A stretch of 64,000 nt of DNA from Halorussus vallis (GTDB taxonomy: Archaea; Halobacteriota; Halobacteria; Halobacteriales; Haladaptataceae). Positions 22,922-31,616 of the stretch are shown piece after piece; the stretch's first letter is position 1, and each line of letters opens with the position of its first letter. The translations under genes and the position numbers were made by a program. The stretch covers positions 620,001-684,000 of the forward strand of contig NZ_CP100000.1 of assembly GCF_024138165.1 (NCBI RefSeq), written 5' to 3'. Below the pieces are notes generated by a model. The model made no database searches. It worked only from the letters and a program-made list of their open reading frames with translations, and was not told the origin of the DNA.

Positions 22922-23865
22922 GGGCAGTCGGCCGCCTGCGGGGTCGTGCCCGCACCTTTCGATTCCCAGTCGTCCATGCTGTCGCGGACCCACTCGACCG
23001 CCGCCTGGGTGCGCTCGCGCTTGCCGATCTGCTCGTAGCTCCCCGGCGCGTCGTTCTTCGCGATGGTGAAGAACTCGTCCCAGTCGAGGTCGTCCTCGAC
23101 GACCTCGTAGGTGCCGTCGTCGTTCTTCGAGATGCGCGGCTCCTCCGGAATCTCGAGGCCGTACTTCTTCGCCTTCGGCACGTAGGCGTTGAGGAACGCG
23201 TTGCGGAGTTCGTCGTTGGTCATCGTCTTCAGGCCGACGTCGGCCGAGAAGTCGTGGTGGGTCGACTTGTCGTTGGTCGGGCCGAAGAACTGGATGATGC
23301 GGGGCCACCACTCGTCGAAGGCGTCCTGGAGCATCTCCTGTTCCTTTTTCGACCCGGTGGCGAGTTCGCGCATGATGTCCTCGCCGTGTTTGACGTGGAA
23401 TCCCTCCTCGAAGCACACCTTGTCCATCGCGTGGGCGTAGGGCTCCCAACTGGTGCGCTTGAGCGTGGCCTGCCGGCGCATCGCCGCCCCGTCGACGAAG
23501 AACGCGATCATCGGCACCTCGGCCCACGATTCCATCGGGTAGTGGAAGCAGTTGAGGAACTTCCCCTCCCCGTTGGCCAACTCGTCTAGCATCTGCTCGC
23601 GGGTCTTGACGCCGAGCGACTCGGCCGCCCGGTAGAGCAGTTGGCCGTGGCCGATCTCGTCCTGGACCTTCGCGGAGAACGCCAGTTTCCGGTCGAGGCT
23701 GGGCGCCTGCCGGATGAACGGGCGTTCGAGGTACGCCCCCATTATCTCGCTGTTCGCGTGGAACTGTATCATCCGGGTCGCGGCCTTCCGGTACTCCTCC
23801 GGTAGGTCGTCCTTCGGACTGAACTCGCGCGGCCCCGCGCGCGCTTTGACCTCTTCTACGTCCAT
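22918..23865 (-). CDS. paaA: Phenylacetyl-CoA epoxygenase catalytic subunit PaaA
   Basis: A 315-residue diiron oxygenase subunit. Four-helix-bundle metal-ligand helices are visible: FHANSEIMGAYLERPFIRQAP, KVQDEIGHGQLLYRAAESLG, VCFEEGFHVKHGEDIMRELA with the E-x-x-H ligands, and WWPRIIQFFGPTNDKS. The ATG at 23865 precedes the usual EFSPKDDLPEEYRK start; ATGs at 23892-23919 give N-terminal additions with no family likeness. A strong TATA-like TTATAA lies at about 23928-23934. It is the first gene of the paaABCD-ribbon operon. Confidence 0.92.
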   Translation of the reverse strand: MDVEEVKARAGPREFSPKDDLPEEYRKAATRMIQFHANSEIMGAYLERPFIRQAPSLDRKLAFSAKVQDEIGHGQLLYRAAESLGVKTREQMLDELANGEGKFLNCFHYPMESWAEVPMIAFFVDGAAMRRQATLKRTSWEPYAHAMDKVCFEEGFHVKHGEDIMRELATGSKKEQEMLQDAFDEWWPRIIQFFGPTNDKSTHHDFSADVGLKTMTNDELRNAFLNAYVPKAKKYGLEIPEEPRISKNDDGTYEVVEDDLDWDEFFTIAKNDAPGSYEQIGKRERTQAAVEWVRDSMDDWESKGAGTTPQAADCP

Positions 23866-24285
23866 GCGGCAAAATTGGCCCCGGTTCACCATACCGGTTA
23901 ACCCGTCCATAGACTGCATTTATAAGCTTCAGTTGCGAAAGACCGTTATGAACCCGAACCGACCGCCGACCCCCCGACCGCGGCGCTCGGCCGGCCGAGC
24001 CACCGGAAACGCCCGGCGAGACGAACCATCCGAAAGCGCTTGGGTATACAGTCCGCCGGAAACGCTCGGTGATACTTTCTCCACGGGCGGGACTGAAAGC
24101 CCCCGCCCGCTCGCGGCCGAAGGCCGTGGTCGCCTCCGACGGGCCACTATTCGGTGCTCGCCGACGGCGAGCACCGAATATCCCGCGGAGCGACCGCGAG
24201 CGGGCGGGGGCTTTCGAGGCAGTCCCAACGTTCTCGGCGATGCGGATCTCCACGAGAACAGCTCCACGGTCGAACATCCAGAGCG
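23866..24285. other. Divergent promoter region of the paa operon with palindromic element copy B
   Basis: 420 bases between paaA (minus) and the HTH gene (plus). It holds the paaA TATA-like box near 23930 and the 121-bp palindromic element at 24095-24215. It contains no gene. Confidence 0.7.
24095..24215. repeat. Palindromic element, copy B (most perfect)
   Basis: 22-base outer arms (24095-24116 and 24194-24215) are exact reverse complements. An inner 15-3-15 perfect hairpin lies at 24148-24180 (TATTCGGTGCTCGCC and its complement around GAC). The spacer arms are unpaired. Confidence 0.9.
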
Positions 24286-24927
24286 ATGATAGACGAGTGT
24301 CTGGTCGTCGAGTTCTCCGTCACTGGCGACGACTGCCCGCTCGCGGAGGCGACCCGCGAAACCGGAACCACCGTCGACGCCCGACCCCCGCAACTCCGCC
24401 ACGACGACAACGCCTTGCTCCGATTCAGCGCCGGCGACGACGCCGACGAACTCGCGGCCGCGCTCGACGCCGACGACCGCATCCGCTACCTCCACGTCTC
24501 TCGGACCGACAGCCGAGCCAACTTCCGGTGTCTCTCGAAACACCCCTGCGTGGTCCACCGACTCACCGACGCGGGGTTCATGGCCGAGTCGCTCCAGTAC
24601 CGCCACGGCACCGAGCGCCACGCCGGCGCGGTGGTCGGCCACGACGTGCTCCAGGGCGTCCTCGAAGCCGCCGCCGAGACGGTCGGCGTCTCGCTCGAAC
24701 GCGTCTTCCCGCTCGGCGGCGAGGACGACGAGGCGGTCGCCCAGCGCTGGGACGTGACGCCGGCCCAGGAGTCGGCGCTCCGGACCGCGCTGGCGATGGG
24801 CTACTTCGAGGTGCCGAAGGGCGCCACCGCCAAGGAAGTGGCCGAGGAGTTGGGAATCAGCAAGTCGGCGTTCTTGGAGCGTCTGCGGCGCGGCGAGTCG
24901 AAGCTGTTCGGGCAGGTGTTCGGGTAG
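24286..24927 (+). CDS. Bat-type helix-turn-helix regulator, candidate paa regulator
   Basis: A 213-residue protein of the haloarchaeal HTH_10 (bacterio-opsin-activator-like) kind. The N-terminal about 150 residues form a variable sensor region (MIDECLVVEFSVTGDDCPLA, DDRIRYLHVSRTDSRANFRC). The C-terminal HTH spans about 155-213: VTPAQESALRTALAMGYFEVPKGATAKEVAEELGISKSAFLERLRRGE. It is divergent from paaA and separated from it only by the palindromic element. Regulation of phenylacetate degradation is therefore likely but inferred from position. The ATG at 24286 fits the family's short N-terminus. Confidence 0.85.
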   Translation: MIDECLVVEFSVTGDDCPLAEATRETGTTVDARPPQLRHDDNALLRFSAGDDADELAAALDADDRIRYLHVSRTDSRANFRCLSKHPCVVHRLTDAGFMAESLQYRHGTERHAGAVVGHDVLQGVLEAAAETVGVSLERVFPLGGEDDEAVAQRWDVTPAQESALRTALAMGYFEVPKGATAKEVAEELGISKSAFLERLRRGESKLFGQVFG

Positions 24928-24928
24928 A

Positions 24929-25147
24929 CTAGTTCGGCGCCTCTTCGGACGAGTCCGAGTCGTCCTCCCGTTCGAGGTGGGCGTTCCACGCCTCCAAACC
25001 GAGGAGACTCGCGAGAAACCCCACGACGACCAGCGTCGCGAGGTACTGCAGGCCACCGACCGCGGCGACGACTCCGACGAGAAGCAACGCGATGGCCGCG
25101 AGCAGGGCGACGATGGCGTCGAGTCGCTTCCGGAGGGCGTCGTCCAT
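24929..25147 (-). CDS. Small two-helix membrane protein
   Basis: A 72-residue protein with hydrophobic segments at about 12-30 and 34-51, a short amphipathic N-terminus (MDDALRKRLDAI) and a strongly acidic tail (EREDDSDSSEEAPN). No motif indicates function. Its stop codon lies one base after that of the HTH gene on the opposite strand, so the two genes are convergent. Confidence 0.6.
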   Translation of the reverse strand: MDDALRKRLDAIVALLAAIALLLVGVVAAVGGLQYLATLVVVGFLASLLGLEAWNAHLEREDDSDSSEEAPN

Positions 25148-25326
25148 GGTCGGGGCGACTCGCGGTACCTCGAAGTAAGTTGTGGAAGAACTATCACCTT
25201 CGCCTTCGACGTATCCGGTGTGTCTCGTCCGTTGGACTCACGTCGAAACAGGTCGGACAGGTCGGGTAGGCCGGGAACCGACGTCCAGTAGTTAGACTCT
25301 TGTAACGTTGGCCGAACGCAGGAGGT

Positions 25327-25530
25327 ATGTCTCCGTCCGACCCCGAATCTGCGCCCGCGGGCGTCCACCGGACCCTCCGGAACCTCCACCGAACGCTCAA
25401 ACTCGTCGCCTTCCTGCTCGCCGCGCTCGTCCTCCAGAACGGCGGAACGATAGGAATTCTCGTTGGCGGGGGTGCGGCGCTCCTCCTCGCGTACGACGCC
25501 TTCTCGGACCTGTTCGACGGAAACCGATAG
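25327..25530 (+). CDS. Small membrane protein
   Basis: A 67-residue protein with two hydrophobic segments (about 27-40 and 43-57) preceded by basic residues (HRTLRNLHRTLK), so the N-terminus should lie inside. It ends in DLFDGNR. No family is recognised. It is convergent with the 5'-nucleotidase-like gene. It is credible because of an upstream GGAGGT six bases before the ATG. Confidence 0.55.
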   Translation: MSPSDPESAPAGVHRTLRNLHRTLKLVAFLLAALVLQNGGTIGILVGGGAALLLAYDAFSDLFDGNR

Positions 25531-25583
25531 TCCGTAACCACCCGCAAGTCGTTCGACACGCACGAAAACGGAACGACGAGACG

Positions 25584-26963
25584 CTACTCCGCGACCTCGA
25601 TTCGCCCGTCGAGTTCGGCCCGTACGCCGACCGCCCTGGCATACTCGACCAACGCGTCGTACTGGACGCCCCAGGCCTCCTCGGCGTCCGCCAGCGAGAC
25701 GGCCGGAAACTCGTCGGACCAGAGGACGTACCCGGTGGTCGCCAGCGAGTACTCGGCCTCGGGGTCCAGCGGTTCGCCATCGACGCGAATCTCCCGGACC
25801 GCCTCCGCGTCGCGGTCCCAGACGACTGCCATTCCGGCGAAGTGGCCCCACCATAACTCCTCGCCGGCAACCCGGTCGGCGCGTTCGTCGGTGAGCACGG
25901 CCTCTTCGACGAGCGTCCCGAGCGTCTCGCCCGACACCGACGCGACGCGGAGGTCCGCCGCGAACGGCGCGAGGCCGCGGAGGTCGGCGACGGTCACCTC
26001 GCCCGAGAGCGGCGGCCCCTCCCTCAGCATCGCGGCGTCGAAGAAACTCGCGTCGGCGCCGGTCGCCCAGCGGTACGCGTCGGCCACGAAGTTGGTGACG
26101 CGGCGCTCCCCGGCGAACCACTCCCGACGTTCGCGTTCGATAGGCACCGTCGCACGTCCGACGACCTCGGCGAGTCCGGTCGCCGCCATCCGGTCGCGGA
26201 GTCGCTCGGCGACCGTCTCGTCCACCGGGGCGTCGGCGGTTTCGAGTCGCGCGGCTTCGACCGTCTCGCCGAGTTCGACCTCCCAGACGACCCGGCCGTT
26301 CGCGCCCGGCCGGACGACGAGCGTCCCCTCGATTCGGTCGCGGCGCTCGCCGTGGACGTGGCCCGCCAGTACGGCGTCGACGCCGGGGACGGCCGCGACG
26401 TCGCGCAGGCGTCGGTCGGGGACGTGGGCGAGCGCGACGACCCGGTCGACGCCCCGGTCCCGCAAGTCGTCGGTCGCCTCCCGGACCGCCTCGACGGGGT
26501 CGGTCACGGTCAGCGAGTCGGGGACCGACGACTCGGGGTCGGTCACGCCCGCGAACCCGACCGACTCGCCGCCGCGCTCGACGACCGTCGTCGGAGCGGC
26601 GTCGGCGAACCGTTCGCCGACGCGAACCTCGTCCGCCGTCTCCCTCGCGGTTTCGGCACTCTCTCTGACATTCGCGCTGGTCCACACCTGCGGGGACTCC
26701 CGGACGATTTTCCGAGTCGCGTCAAGGCCGTAGTCGAAGTCGTGGTTGCCGAACGTCTCGACGTCGGGGGCGACGGCGCGGAAGAAGTCCAGCGACTGGC
26801 GGCCGTCGGTCTCCATCGACAGCACGCTCGGACCGAGGTCGTCGCCGGTGCCGACGACGATGGTTTCGTCGTCCCGGTAAGCCTCCAGGAGACCGGCGAG
26901 CCGTCCCGCGCGCTCCGGACGGTCGTAGACGTTCTCGATGTCGGAGTAGTGGAGGAGTCGCAT
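25584..26963 (-). CDS. 5'-nucleotidase/UshA-type metallophosphoesterase
   Basis: A 459-residue two-domain protein. The N-terminal calcineurin-like domain has LLHYSDIENV (first metal Asp; the more usual form is HTND), GTGDDLGPS, FGNHDFDYGLDATR, VVALAHVPD and LAGHVHGERR. The C-terminal 5'-nucleotidase domain starts about residue 255 with RREWFAGERRVTNFVADAYRWATGADASFF. The enzyme would split a nucleotide or other phosphate ester. No signal peptide is visible, so it is probably cytosolic, unlike bacterial UshA. The ATG at 26963 directly precedes the catalytic strand. Confidence 0.87.
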   Translation of the reverse strand: MRLLHYSDIENVYDRPERAGRLAGLLEAYRDDETIVVGTGDDLGPSVLSMETDGRQSLDFFRAVAPDVETFGNHDFDYGLDATRKIVRESPQVWTSANVRESAETARETADEVRVGERFADAAPTTVVERGGESVGFAGVTDPESSVPDSLTVTDPVEAVREATDDLRDRGVDRVVALAHVPDRRLRDVAAVPGVDAVLAGHVHGERRDRIEGTLVVRPGANGRVVWEVELGETVEAARLETADAPVDETVAERLRDRMAATGLAEVVGRATVPIERERREWFAGERRVTNFVADAYRWATGADASFFDAAMLREGPPLSGEVTVADLRGLAPFAADLRVASVSGETLGTLVEEAVLTDERADRVAGEELWWGHFAGMAVVWDRDAEAVREIRVDGEPLDPEAEYSLATTGYVLWSDEFPAVSLADAEEAWGVQYDALVEYARAVGVRAELDGRIEVAE

Positions 26964-26988
26964 GCGTCGTCTGTCGGGGACCGGGGCG

Positions 26989-27372
26989 CTACCCCGTCTT
27001 GTACACGCCGCGAGCGTCGGCGACTTCGGTGCCGTCCTCGGCCGACACCGTCACGTCGACGACGCCCACGTCGCTCCCACACCGGACCACGTCGGCTTCC
27101 GCCCGCAGGTCGCCGGTGCCGGCTTCGAGGTAGTCGATGCGCATGTCGATGGTCGGTACGGGCTGGTCGACCAGCGAAACCAGCGCCGCGCCGCCCACCG
27201 TGTCGGCGAGCGTGAACGTGACTCCGCCGTGGGCCATCATCCGGTCGGCGTTCCACGAGAGCTCCTCGCGCATCTCGATTCGGCCCTCGGCGTGGCCGTC
27301 GGCGACGTCGGTGACCTCGACGCCGAGCAGGTCGGCGAACGGCATCTCCTCGAAGAACTCCTCTACGTCCAT
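26989..27372 (-). CDS. PaaI-type hotdog thioesterase
   Basis: A 127-residue hotdog-fold acyl-CoA thioesterase: MPFADLLGVEVTDVADGHAEGRIEM, then NADRMMAHGGVTFTLADTVGGAA with the family's HGG signature and catalytic acidic residue in LADTVGG, and MRIDYLEAGTGDLRAEADVV. The ATG at 27372 is chosen because a TATA-like TTATAC lies centred about 27 bases upstream, giving a leaderless transcript. The ATG at 27387 is the alternative. PaaI-like enzymes release CoA from dead-end hydroxyphenylacetyl-CoA, fitting the nearby paa operon. Confidence 0.87.
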   Translation of the reverse strand: MDVEEFFEEMPFADLLGVEVTDVADGHAEGRIEMREELSWNADRMMAHGGVTFTLADTVGGAALVSLVDQPVPTIDMRIDYLEAGTGDLRAEADVVRCGSDVGVVDVTVSAEDGTEVADARGVYKTG

Positions 27373-27396
27373 ACCGGTGACTTGCATTCGGTAGCA

Positions 27397-27402
27397 GTAT
27401 AA
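27397..27402 (-). promoter_or_regulatory. TATA-like box of the PaaI-type thioesterase
   Basis: TTATAC on the minus strand is centred about 27 bases before the ATG at 27372. This is the distance expected for a leaderless haloarchaeal start and decides between the two possible ATGs. Confidence 0.55.
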
Positions 27403-27550
27403 GGGTACTTCTTCGGAGGGTGAAGTCCGAGAAACGGACCGCACTGTAGAACAGAATCACTTTCATTCACGTCGTCGCAGTCTCTCGGCGATACATCGAC
27501 AACGCAGACCGCGACTTGCACGAATCAAATGAGTAACCCCACCGCGACAG

Positions 27551-27788
27551 CCACGCCCTCCCCAGCCGATTCCGTCGCGCCCTGCGGGCGCTCAGTCATC
27601 CCTCGCACGAGATTGTCGCCGCATAAAGCGGCGACCGCGCGCGCCGAGGGGACTATGGAGATAAGCGATACCGAATTGGGGTCACGGCGCGCACTGGCGC
27701 GACCTCGTGTCGCGCCCTCGTTGCGCGAGGGATGACCGAACGAGCGCCGGCAGGCGCGAGTGAGCGAATCGGCTGGGGAGGCGTGTGG
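27551..27788. repeat. Inverted-repeat element of a second family (complete copy)
   Basis: Ends CTCCCCAGCCGATTC (within 27551-27572) and GAATCGGCTGGGGAG (within 27766-27788) are exact complements. Homology of the arms continues inward over about 60 bases, including CATCCCTCGC on the left and GCGAGGGATG on the right. The centre has further short GC hairpins and no credible gene, giving a MITE-like layout. Confidence 0.75.
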
Positions 27789-27817
27789 TTTGCGGTGGCG
27801 TTGCTGGTCGGGTGGAT

Positions 27818-27930
27818 GAAAGGGGCCGCCCGCTCGCGCTTGCGTGGTCGTCTGGGCGGGCACTATTCTCGCCGAGCGTCAGCGAGGCGCGAATATCCCG
27901 GCCAGCGACCGCGAGCGGGCGGGGGCTTTC
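27818..27930. repeat. Palindromic element, copy C
   Basis: Arms GAAAGGGGCCGCCCGCTCGC (27818-27837) and GCGAGCGGGCGGGGGCTTTC (27911-27930) pair imperfectly. The inner part has TATTC...GAATA as in copies A and B. It lies only 30 bases from the other inverted-repeat element. Confidence 0.8.
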
Positions 27931-28063
27931 GAGACGTTCACGTCACCTGTTTCCACTGAAACTCATCACGAACAGGTAGAAACGTTCGAGAAACCCACCG
28001 TCTCGAAATCATCGATTCCATCGGTCAGATATCCTTATCCCGATAGCCCGAAACCCTGAAGGC

Positions 28064-28828
28064 ATGCACGTCACCGACGAGGACGGCGTCCGCACCGTCA
28101 CCTTCGACCGCCCGGAAGTGATGAACGCCTTCGACCTCGACGTCGCCGAGGAACTGGCAGACACCATCGCCGACTGCGACCCCGGTGAGCACGACGCCGT
28201 GGTCCTGACCGGCGAGGGCGACGCCTTCTCCGCGGGCGGGGACATCCAGGCGATGGCCGAGCGCGAGGAGACGGCCGACGACGCCTACCAACGAGTCACC
28301 GAGACGTTCGGTCGTGTCGTCGAAGAAACCCTCTCGGCGCGCGTCCCCGTCGTCGCGAAGGTCAACGGCGACGCGGTGGGCGCGGGCCTCGCGGTCGCGG
28401 CCGTCAGCGACTTCGCCTACGCCGCCGAGTCGGCGACGTTCAGTTGCGCGTTCGTCCGCGTCGGCCTCATCCCCGACACGGGCGGGACGTTCATCCTGCC
28501 GCGCCTCGTGGGGCTTCGAACCGCCAAGCGACTCGCGTTCACCGGGGAGTTCTTCGGCGCGGCCGAGGCCGCCGAGATGGGACTCATCGACGAGGCCGTC
28601 CCGGACGACGAACTCGACGCAGCGGTCGCGGACCTGCTCGACACCCTGCGAAAGCGGCCGACGCGGACCATCTGCCTCGCAAAGCGCGCCATCCACGAGA
28701 ACCTGGGCCGGGGCTGGCGCGAGGCACTCGACTACGAGAACGTGGTCCAGTCGCAGGCCTACGACACCCCCGAGCACGAGGAGGGCGTCGCGGCCTTCCT
28801 GGAGGGCCGAGAGCCCGAGTTCGAGTGA
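28064..28828 (+). CDS. Enoyl-CoA hydratase/isomerase family protein
   Basis: A 254-residue crotonase-fold enzyme: DGVRTVTFDRPEVMNAFDLDVAEEL, GEGDAFSAGGDIQAM (first oxyanion-hole segment), VAKVNGDAVGAGLAVAAVSDF (second), and RVGLIPDTGGTFILPRLVG in the region of the catalytic glutamates. The second catalytic glutamate region reads PDTGG rather than PEGG-like, so isomerase or another crotonase reaction is as possible as hydration (PaaG or PaaF role). A TATA-like TATCCTTATC lies about 30 bases upstream of the ATG. Confidence 0.88.
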   Translation: MHVTDEDGVRTVTFDRPEVMNAFDLDVAEELADTIADCDPGEHDAVVLTGEGDAFSAGGDIQAMAEREETADDAYQRVTETFGRVVEETLSARVPVVAKVNGDAVGAGLAVAAVSDFAYAAESATFSCAFVRVGLIPDTGGTFILPRLVGLRTAKRLAFTGEFFGAAEAAEMGLIDEAVPDDELDAAVADLLDTLRKRPTRTICLAKRAIHENLGRGWREALDYENVVQSQAYDTPEHEEGVAAFLEGREPEFE

Positions 28829-28907
28829 CGGTGACGACCCGCTGCACTCCGCGACGTTCCACCGAGCCCCCACCACGCCCAAGGGGTTCACGCCACTACG
28901 TCCGACG

Positions 28908-29771
28908 ATGACTCCGCGTCAGGTGATCGGCCACCAGCTCGGCGACGCGATCCGCGAAGCGATTCCGCCGGCGTTGCTTCCAGTGTTCGTCGCCATCACC
29001 CGGCTCGGCAATCCGCTGTTCTTCCTGGTGGTGTTCGTCCTCGACTACTGGTTCCGCGACCACGAGCGAGGCGCCCACGCACTCGGACTCGCCGTCGGCG
29101 GGATGGCGGTCGTCACCGCCCTCAAGACCCTCTTCGACGCGCCGCGTCCGCCGCCGGCCGTCAACGCCATCCCGATATCGGGATTCAGCTTCCCGAGCGG
29201 GCACGCGACTGGCGCGACCGTCGGCTACGGCATTCTGGCGTACGACCTGAAGCTGGGGTCGAAGCGCTCGCGGTTCGCGGTCGCCGGCGCGCTCGTCACC
29301 CTCGTCTCGCTGTCGCGGGTCGTCCTCGGGGTCCACTACGTCCGGGACGTGGTCGCGGGGATGGCCGTCGGCGTGCTCTTCCTCGCGGCCGCGTTCTGGC
29401 TGACCGAACACGACCCGAAGCCAGCCTTCGTGCTGGCGGTGGCGACGGGCGCGGCCGCGTTCGTCATCAGCGGCGCGAGCCACGACGGCGCGGCCGTCTT
29501 CGGGGGAGCGTTCGGCGCCGCCCTGACCTGGGACCGGCTCGGTCCGGTCCCGCCGGTCGAGTCGCTCCGCAGTCGAATCGTACTGCTCGGCGGTTTCCTG
29601 CCGATCCTCGGCGGGTTGGCGTACGCTGCCACCGTGATGGAACTGCCCCCTCGGGTGGTGTTCCCGCTCAACGCCCTGCTGTTGGCGGCCGTCCTGGCGT
29701 CGCCCCACGCCGTCGACCGCCTCGTCGGAGCGCGACGCGACTCGCGCCGCACCGCGAACGTCGACGGATAG
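28908..29771 (+). CDS. PAP2-family membrane phosphatase
   Basis: A 287-residue membrane enzyme. The three acid-phosphatase motifs are present: KTLFDAPRPPP (about 69-79), SFPSGHATG (about 93-101) and SRVVLGVHYVRDVVAG (about 131-146). They lie between six or more hydrophobic helices. PAP2 enzymes remove phosphate from lipid phosphates such as polyprenyl diphosphate or phosphatidic acid on the outer membrane face. The substrate is not fixed by sequence. The ATG at 28908 gives the short amphipathic start TPRQVIGHQLGDAIREAIP. Confidence 0.87.
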   Translation: MTPRQVIGHQLGDAIREAIPPALLPVFVAITRLGNPLFFLVVFVLDYWFRDHERGAHALGLAVGGMAVVTALKTLFDAPRPPPAVNAIPISGFSFPSGHATGATVGYGILAYDLKLGSKRSRFAVAGALVTLVSLSRVVLGVHYVRDVVAGMAVGVLFLAAAFWLTEHDPKPAFVLAVATGAAAFVISGASHDGAAVFGGAFGAALTWDRLGPVPPVESLRSRIVLLGGFLPILGGLAYAATVMELPPRVVFPLNALLLAAVLASPHAVDRLVGARRDSRRTANVDG

Positions 29772-29794
29772 GTGGTTCACGGAGCCTCGAGCCG

Positions 29795-30520
29795 TCAAGC
29801 GAACAGCCGCCGGAAGAACGCGTCGGGCATCGCGTCCAGGAACAGCGCGACCGCGCGCCACCGCCGCGGGACGTAAGCACGGGCCTTCTCCTTCCGGATG
29901 GCCGCCGCAATCTGTGCGGCCGCGACCTCGGCCGACACCTCCCAGAACCGACCCTCGTTGGTCGCCATCTCGGTGTCGACGTAGCCCGGAATCATGTCGG
30001 CGACGACGACCTCGGCGTCCCGGCCGGCCGCGCGGTACCGCAGGCCGTCGAGGTAGTTCGAGACGAACGCCTTCGAGGCGCTGTAGGCCGGCACCGCGCC
30101 GTTGCCGAACCGCCCGGCGACCGACGAGACGCCGACGAGGTGGCCCGCCCCGCGTTCCTCGAAGTGGCGCATCGCCACGTTGGCCATCGCGGCGAACCCC
30201 CGAACGTTCACGTCGATGGTTTGGCGCTCGGGTTCCCAGTCGAGCGCCTCGTTCTCGATGCCGACGCCCGCGTTCAGCACTATCAGGTCCGCCCCGTGCA
30301 TCGCGTCGAGGAGTCGTCGGAGACGGTCCATGGCCTCCTCGGTCTCGGCGACGTCGATTCTGGCGACGTAGCTCTTCGTCGGTAGCTCCTCGCCGAGGGC
30401 TTTCAGTCGGTCGAGTCGCCGCGCGACGAGGCCGACCTCGTACCCCTCCGCCGCGAGTTCGCGGGCCAGCGCCGCCCCGATGCCCGAGGAGGCACCGACC
30501 ACGATGGCGCGTTTCGTCAC
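29795..30520 (-). CDS. Short-chain dehydrogenase/reductase
   Basis: A 241-residue NAD(P)-dependent oxidoreductase: TKRAIVVGASSGIGAALARELAAEGY (Rossmann TGxxxGxG-type motif), VARRLDRL for NADP preference, LNAGVG (NAG motif), and the catalytic Ser-Tyr-Lys set in GVSSVAGRFGNGAVPAYSASKAF. The start is a GTG at 30520, since the conserved strand begins immediately after it. A TTTAGC box lies about 27 bases upstream, supporting a leaderless GTG start. The substrate is unknown. It is convergent with the PAP2 gene. Confidence 0.87.
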   Translation of the reverse strand: MTKRAIVVGASSGIGAALARELAAEGYEVGLVARRLDRLKALGEELPTKSYVARIDVAETEEAMDRLRRLLDAMHGADLIVLNAGVGIENEALDWEPERQTIDVNVRGFAAMANVAMRHFEERGAGHLVGVSSVAGRFGNGAVPAYSASKAFVSNYLDGLRYRAAGRDAEVVVADMIPGYVDTEMATNEGRFWEVSAEVAAAQIAAAIRKEKARAYVPRRWRAVALFLDAMPDAFFRRLFA

Positions 30521-30596
30521 GTCCGGACCGTCGGTCGGCGGCGTGCTAAACGTTGGGTGACCGGGGCGAAACGCGTCGAAAGGAATCACCGACGAC

Positions 30597-31475
30597 TCAG
30601 AGCCCGAGGAACTCCTCGGCGTTCTCCCACAGAATCTTGCGCTGGACCTCCTCGGGGAAGTCGAGTTCCTCGAACTGGTCGAGCCACTTCCCGGGCGAAA
30701 TCATCGGGTAGTCGGTGCCGAACATCACCTTGTCCTGGAGCAGACTCTTCGCGTAGTGGAGAACCTGGTCGTCGATGTACCGGGGCATCCACCCCGAGAG
30801 GTCCATCGAGACGTTGCCCTTCTGCTGGCAGATGGCGAGTTGCTCCTTCTCCCACGGGAAGGCGGGGTGGGCGAGCAGAATTTGCAGGTCGGGGTGTTCG
30901 GCCGCCACGTCGTCTATCAGCATCGGATTTCCGTACTTGATCTTCAGGCCGCGGCCGCCCGGCGCGCCTGCCCCGAGCGTGGAGTTACCGCCGTGGAAGA
31001 CGCACGGGACGCCGAGGCTCTCGATGGTGTCCCAGAGGTCCTCGTGCTCGGGGTCGCTCGGGTCGAAGCCCTGGGCGATCTGCTGGAACTTGAACCCCGA
31101 GAGGTCGAGGTCCTTCACCGCGCGTTCGGCCTCCTCGACGCAGTCGTCCTTCAGCGGGTCGACGCTGGCGAACCCGACGAAGAAGTCATCGTACTCGTCG
31201 CGAACTTCCGCCACGTAGTCGTTGGGCACGGGCGGGTTGCCGGTGTTCGTCTCGGCGTCCCACCCCAGCAGCACTGCCCTGCCGATGCCGCAGTCGTGGT
31301 ACTCCTCGATGAGGTTGTCGTAGGTGTCGGTCTCCATCGTCGCGCCGAACTTGTTCGCGGCGTCCCGCATCATCTGCCCGCCGGCGTCGTGGAGGAACTC
31401 CTCTGTCGGCTGGTGGCAGTGGGTGTCGATGATCGGGTAGTCGTCCTCGTGGTCGGCGACGACGTCGAGTGCCAT
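30597..31475 (-). CDS. Amidohydrolase-family metal-dependent hydrolase/decarboxylase
   Basis: A 292-residue TIM-barrel enzyme of the amidohydrolase-2 type: YPIIDTHCHQPTEE (HxH metal site, His19 and His21), GFKFQQIAQGFDPSDPEHEDLWD, VPCVFHGGNST, LLAHPAFPWEKEQLAI and MFGTDYPMISPGKWL with the final metal aspartate. Relatives include aromatic-ring decarboxylases such as ACMS- and gamma-resorcylate-type enzymes, which would suit an aromatic catabolism neighbourhood, but the substrate is open. The ATG at 31475 is favoured over upstream starts because the family starts close to the HxH strand. Confidence 0.82.
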   Translation of the reverse strand: MALDVVADHEDDYPIIDTHCHQPTEEFLHDAGGQMMRDAANKFGATMETDTYDNLIEEYHDCGIGRAVLLGWDAETNTGNPPVPNDYVAEVRDEYDDFFVGFASVDPLKDDCVEEAERAVKDLDLSGFKFQQIAQGFDPSDPEHEDLWDTIESLGVPCVFHGGNSTLGAGAPGGRGLKIKYGNPMLIDDVAAEHPDLQILLAHPAFPWEKEQLAICQQKGNVSMDLSGWMPRYIDDQVLHYAKSLLQDKVMFGTDYPMISPGKWLDQFEELDFPEEVQRKILWENAEEFLGL

Positions 31476-31616
31476 GACCCGGTGTACGCGGCCCCGAGGA
31501 AAAATACCGCCGATTCGTACCATCCCGCGGACGAAACCTCGGACCTATCTATCCGTATTCGTACGTGTCACCATCACGGATATTCAAGTAGTGTCGGTCT
31601 ACAGAGAACGGTAGTC

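Larger units (their letters stand above)
27373..28063. other. Intergenic region with two different palindromic elements
   Basis: About 690 bases between the divergent thioesterase and enoyl-CoA hydratase genes. It holds the 238-bp inverted-repeat element at 27551-27788 and palindromic element copy C at 27818-27930. Open frames here come from the repeats and have no family likeness. Confidence 0.7.

Noticed and set aside
23929-26685. A 918-residue minus-strand frame
   Set aside because: Runs across two real genes and a repeat with an Arg/Gly-rich nonsense translation; not a giant protein.
27732-27959. Frames inside the palindromic elements
   Set aside because: Arg/Gly-rich translations that follow the repeat sequence; no coding signature.
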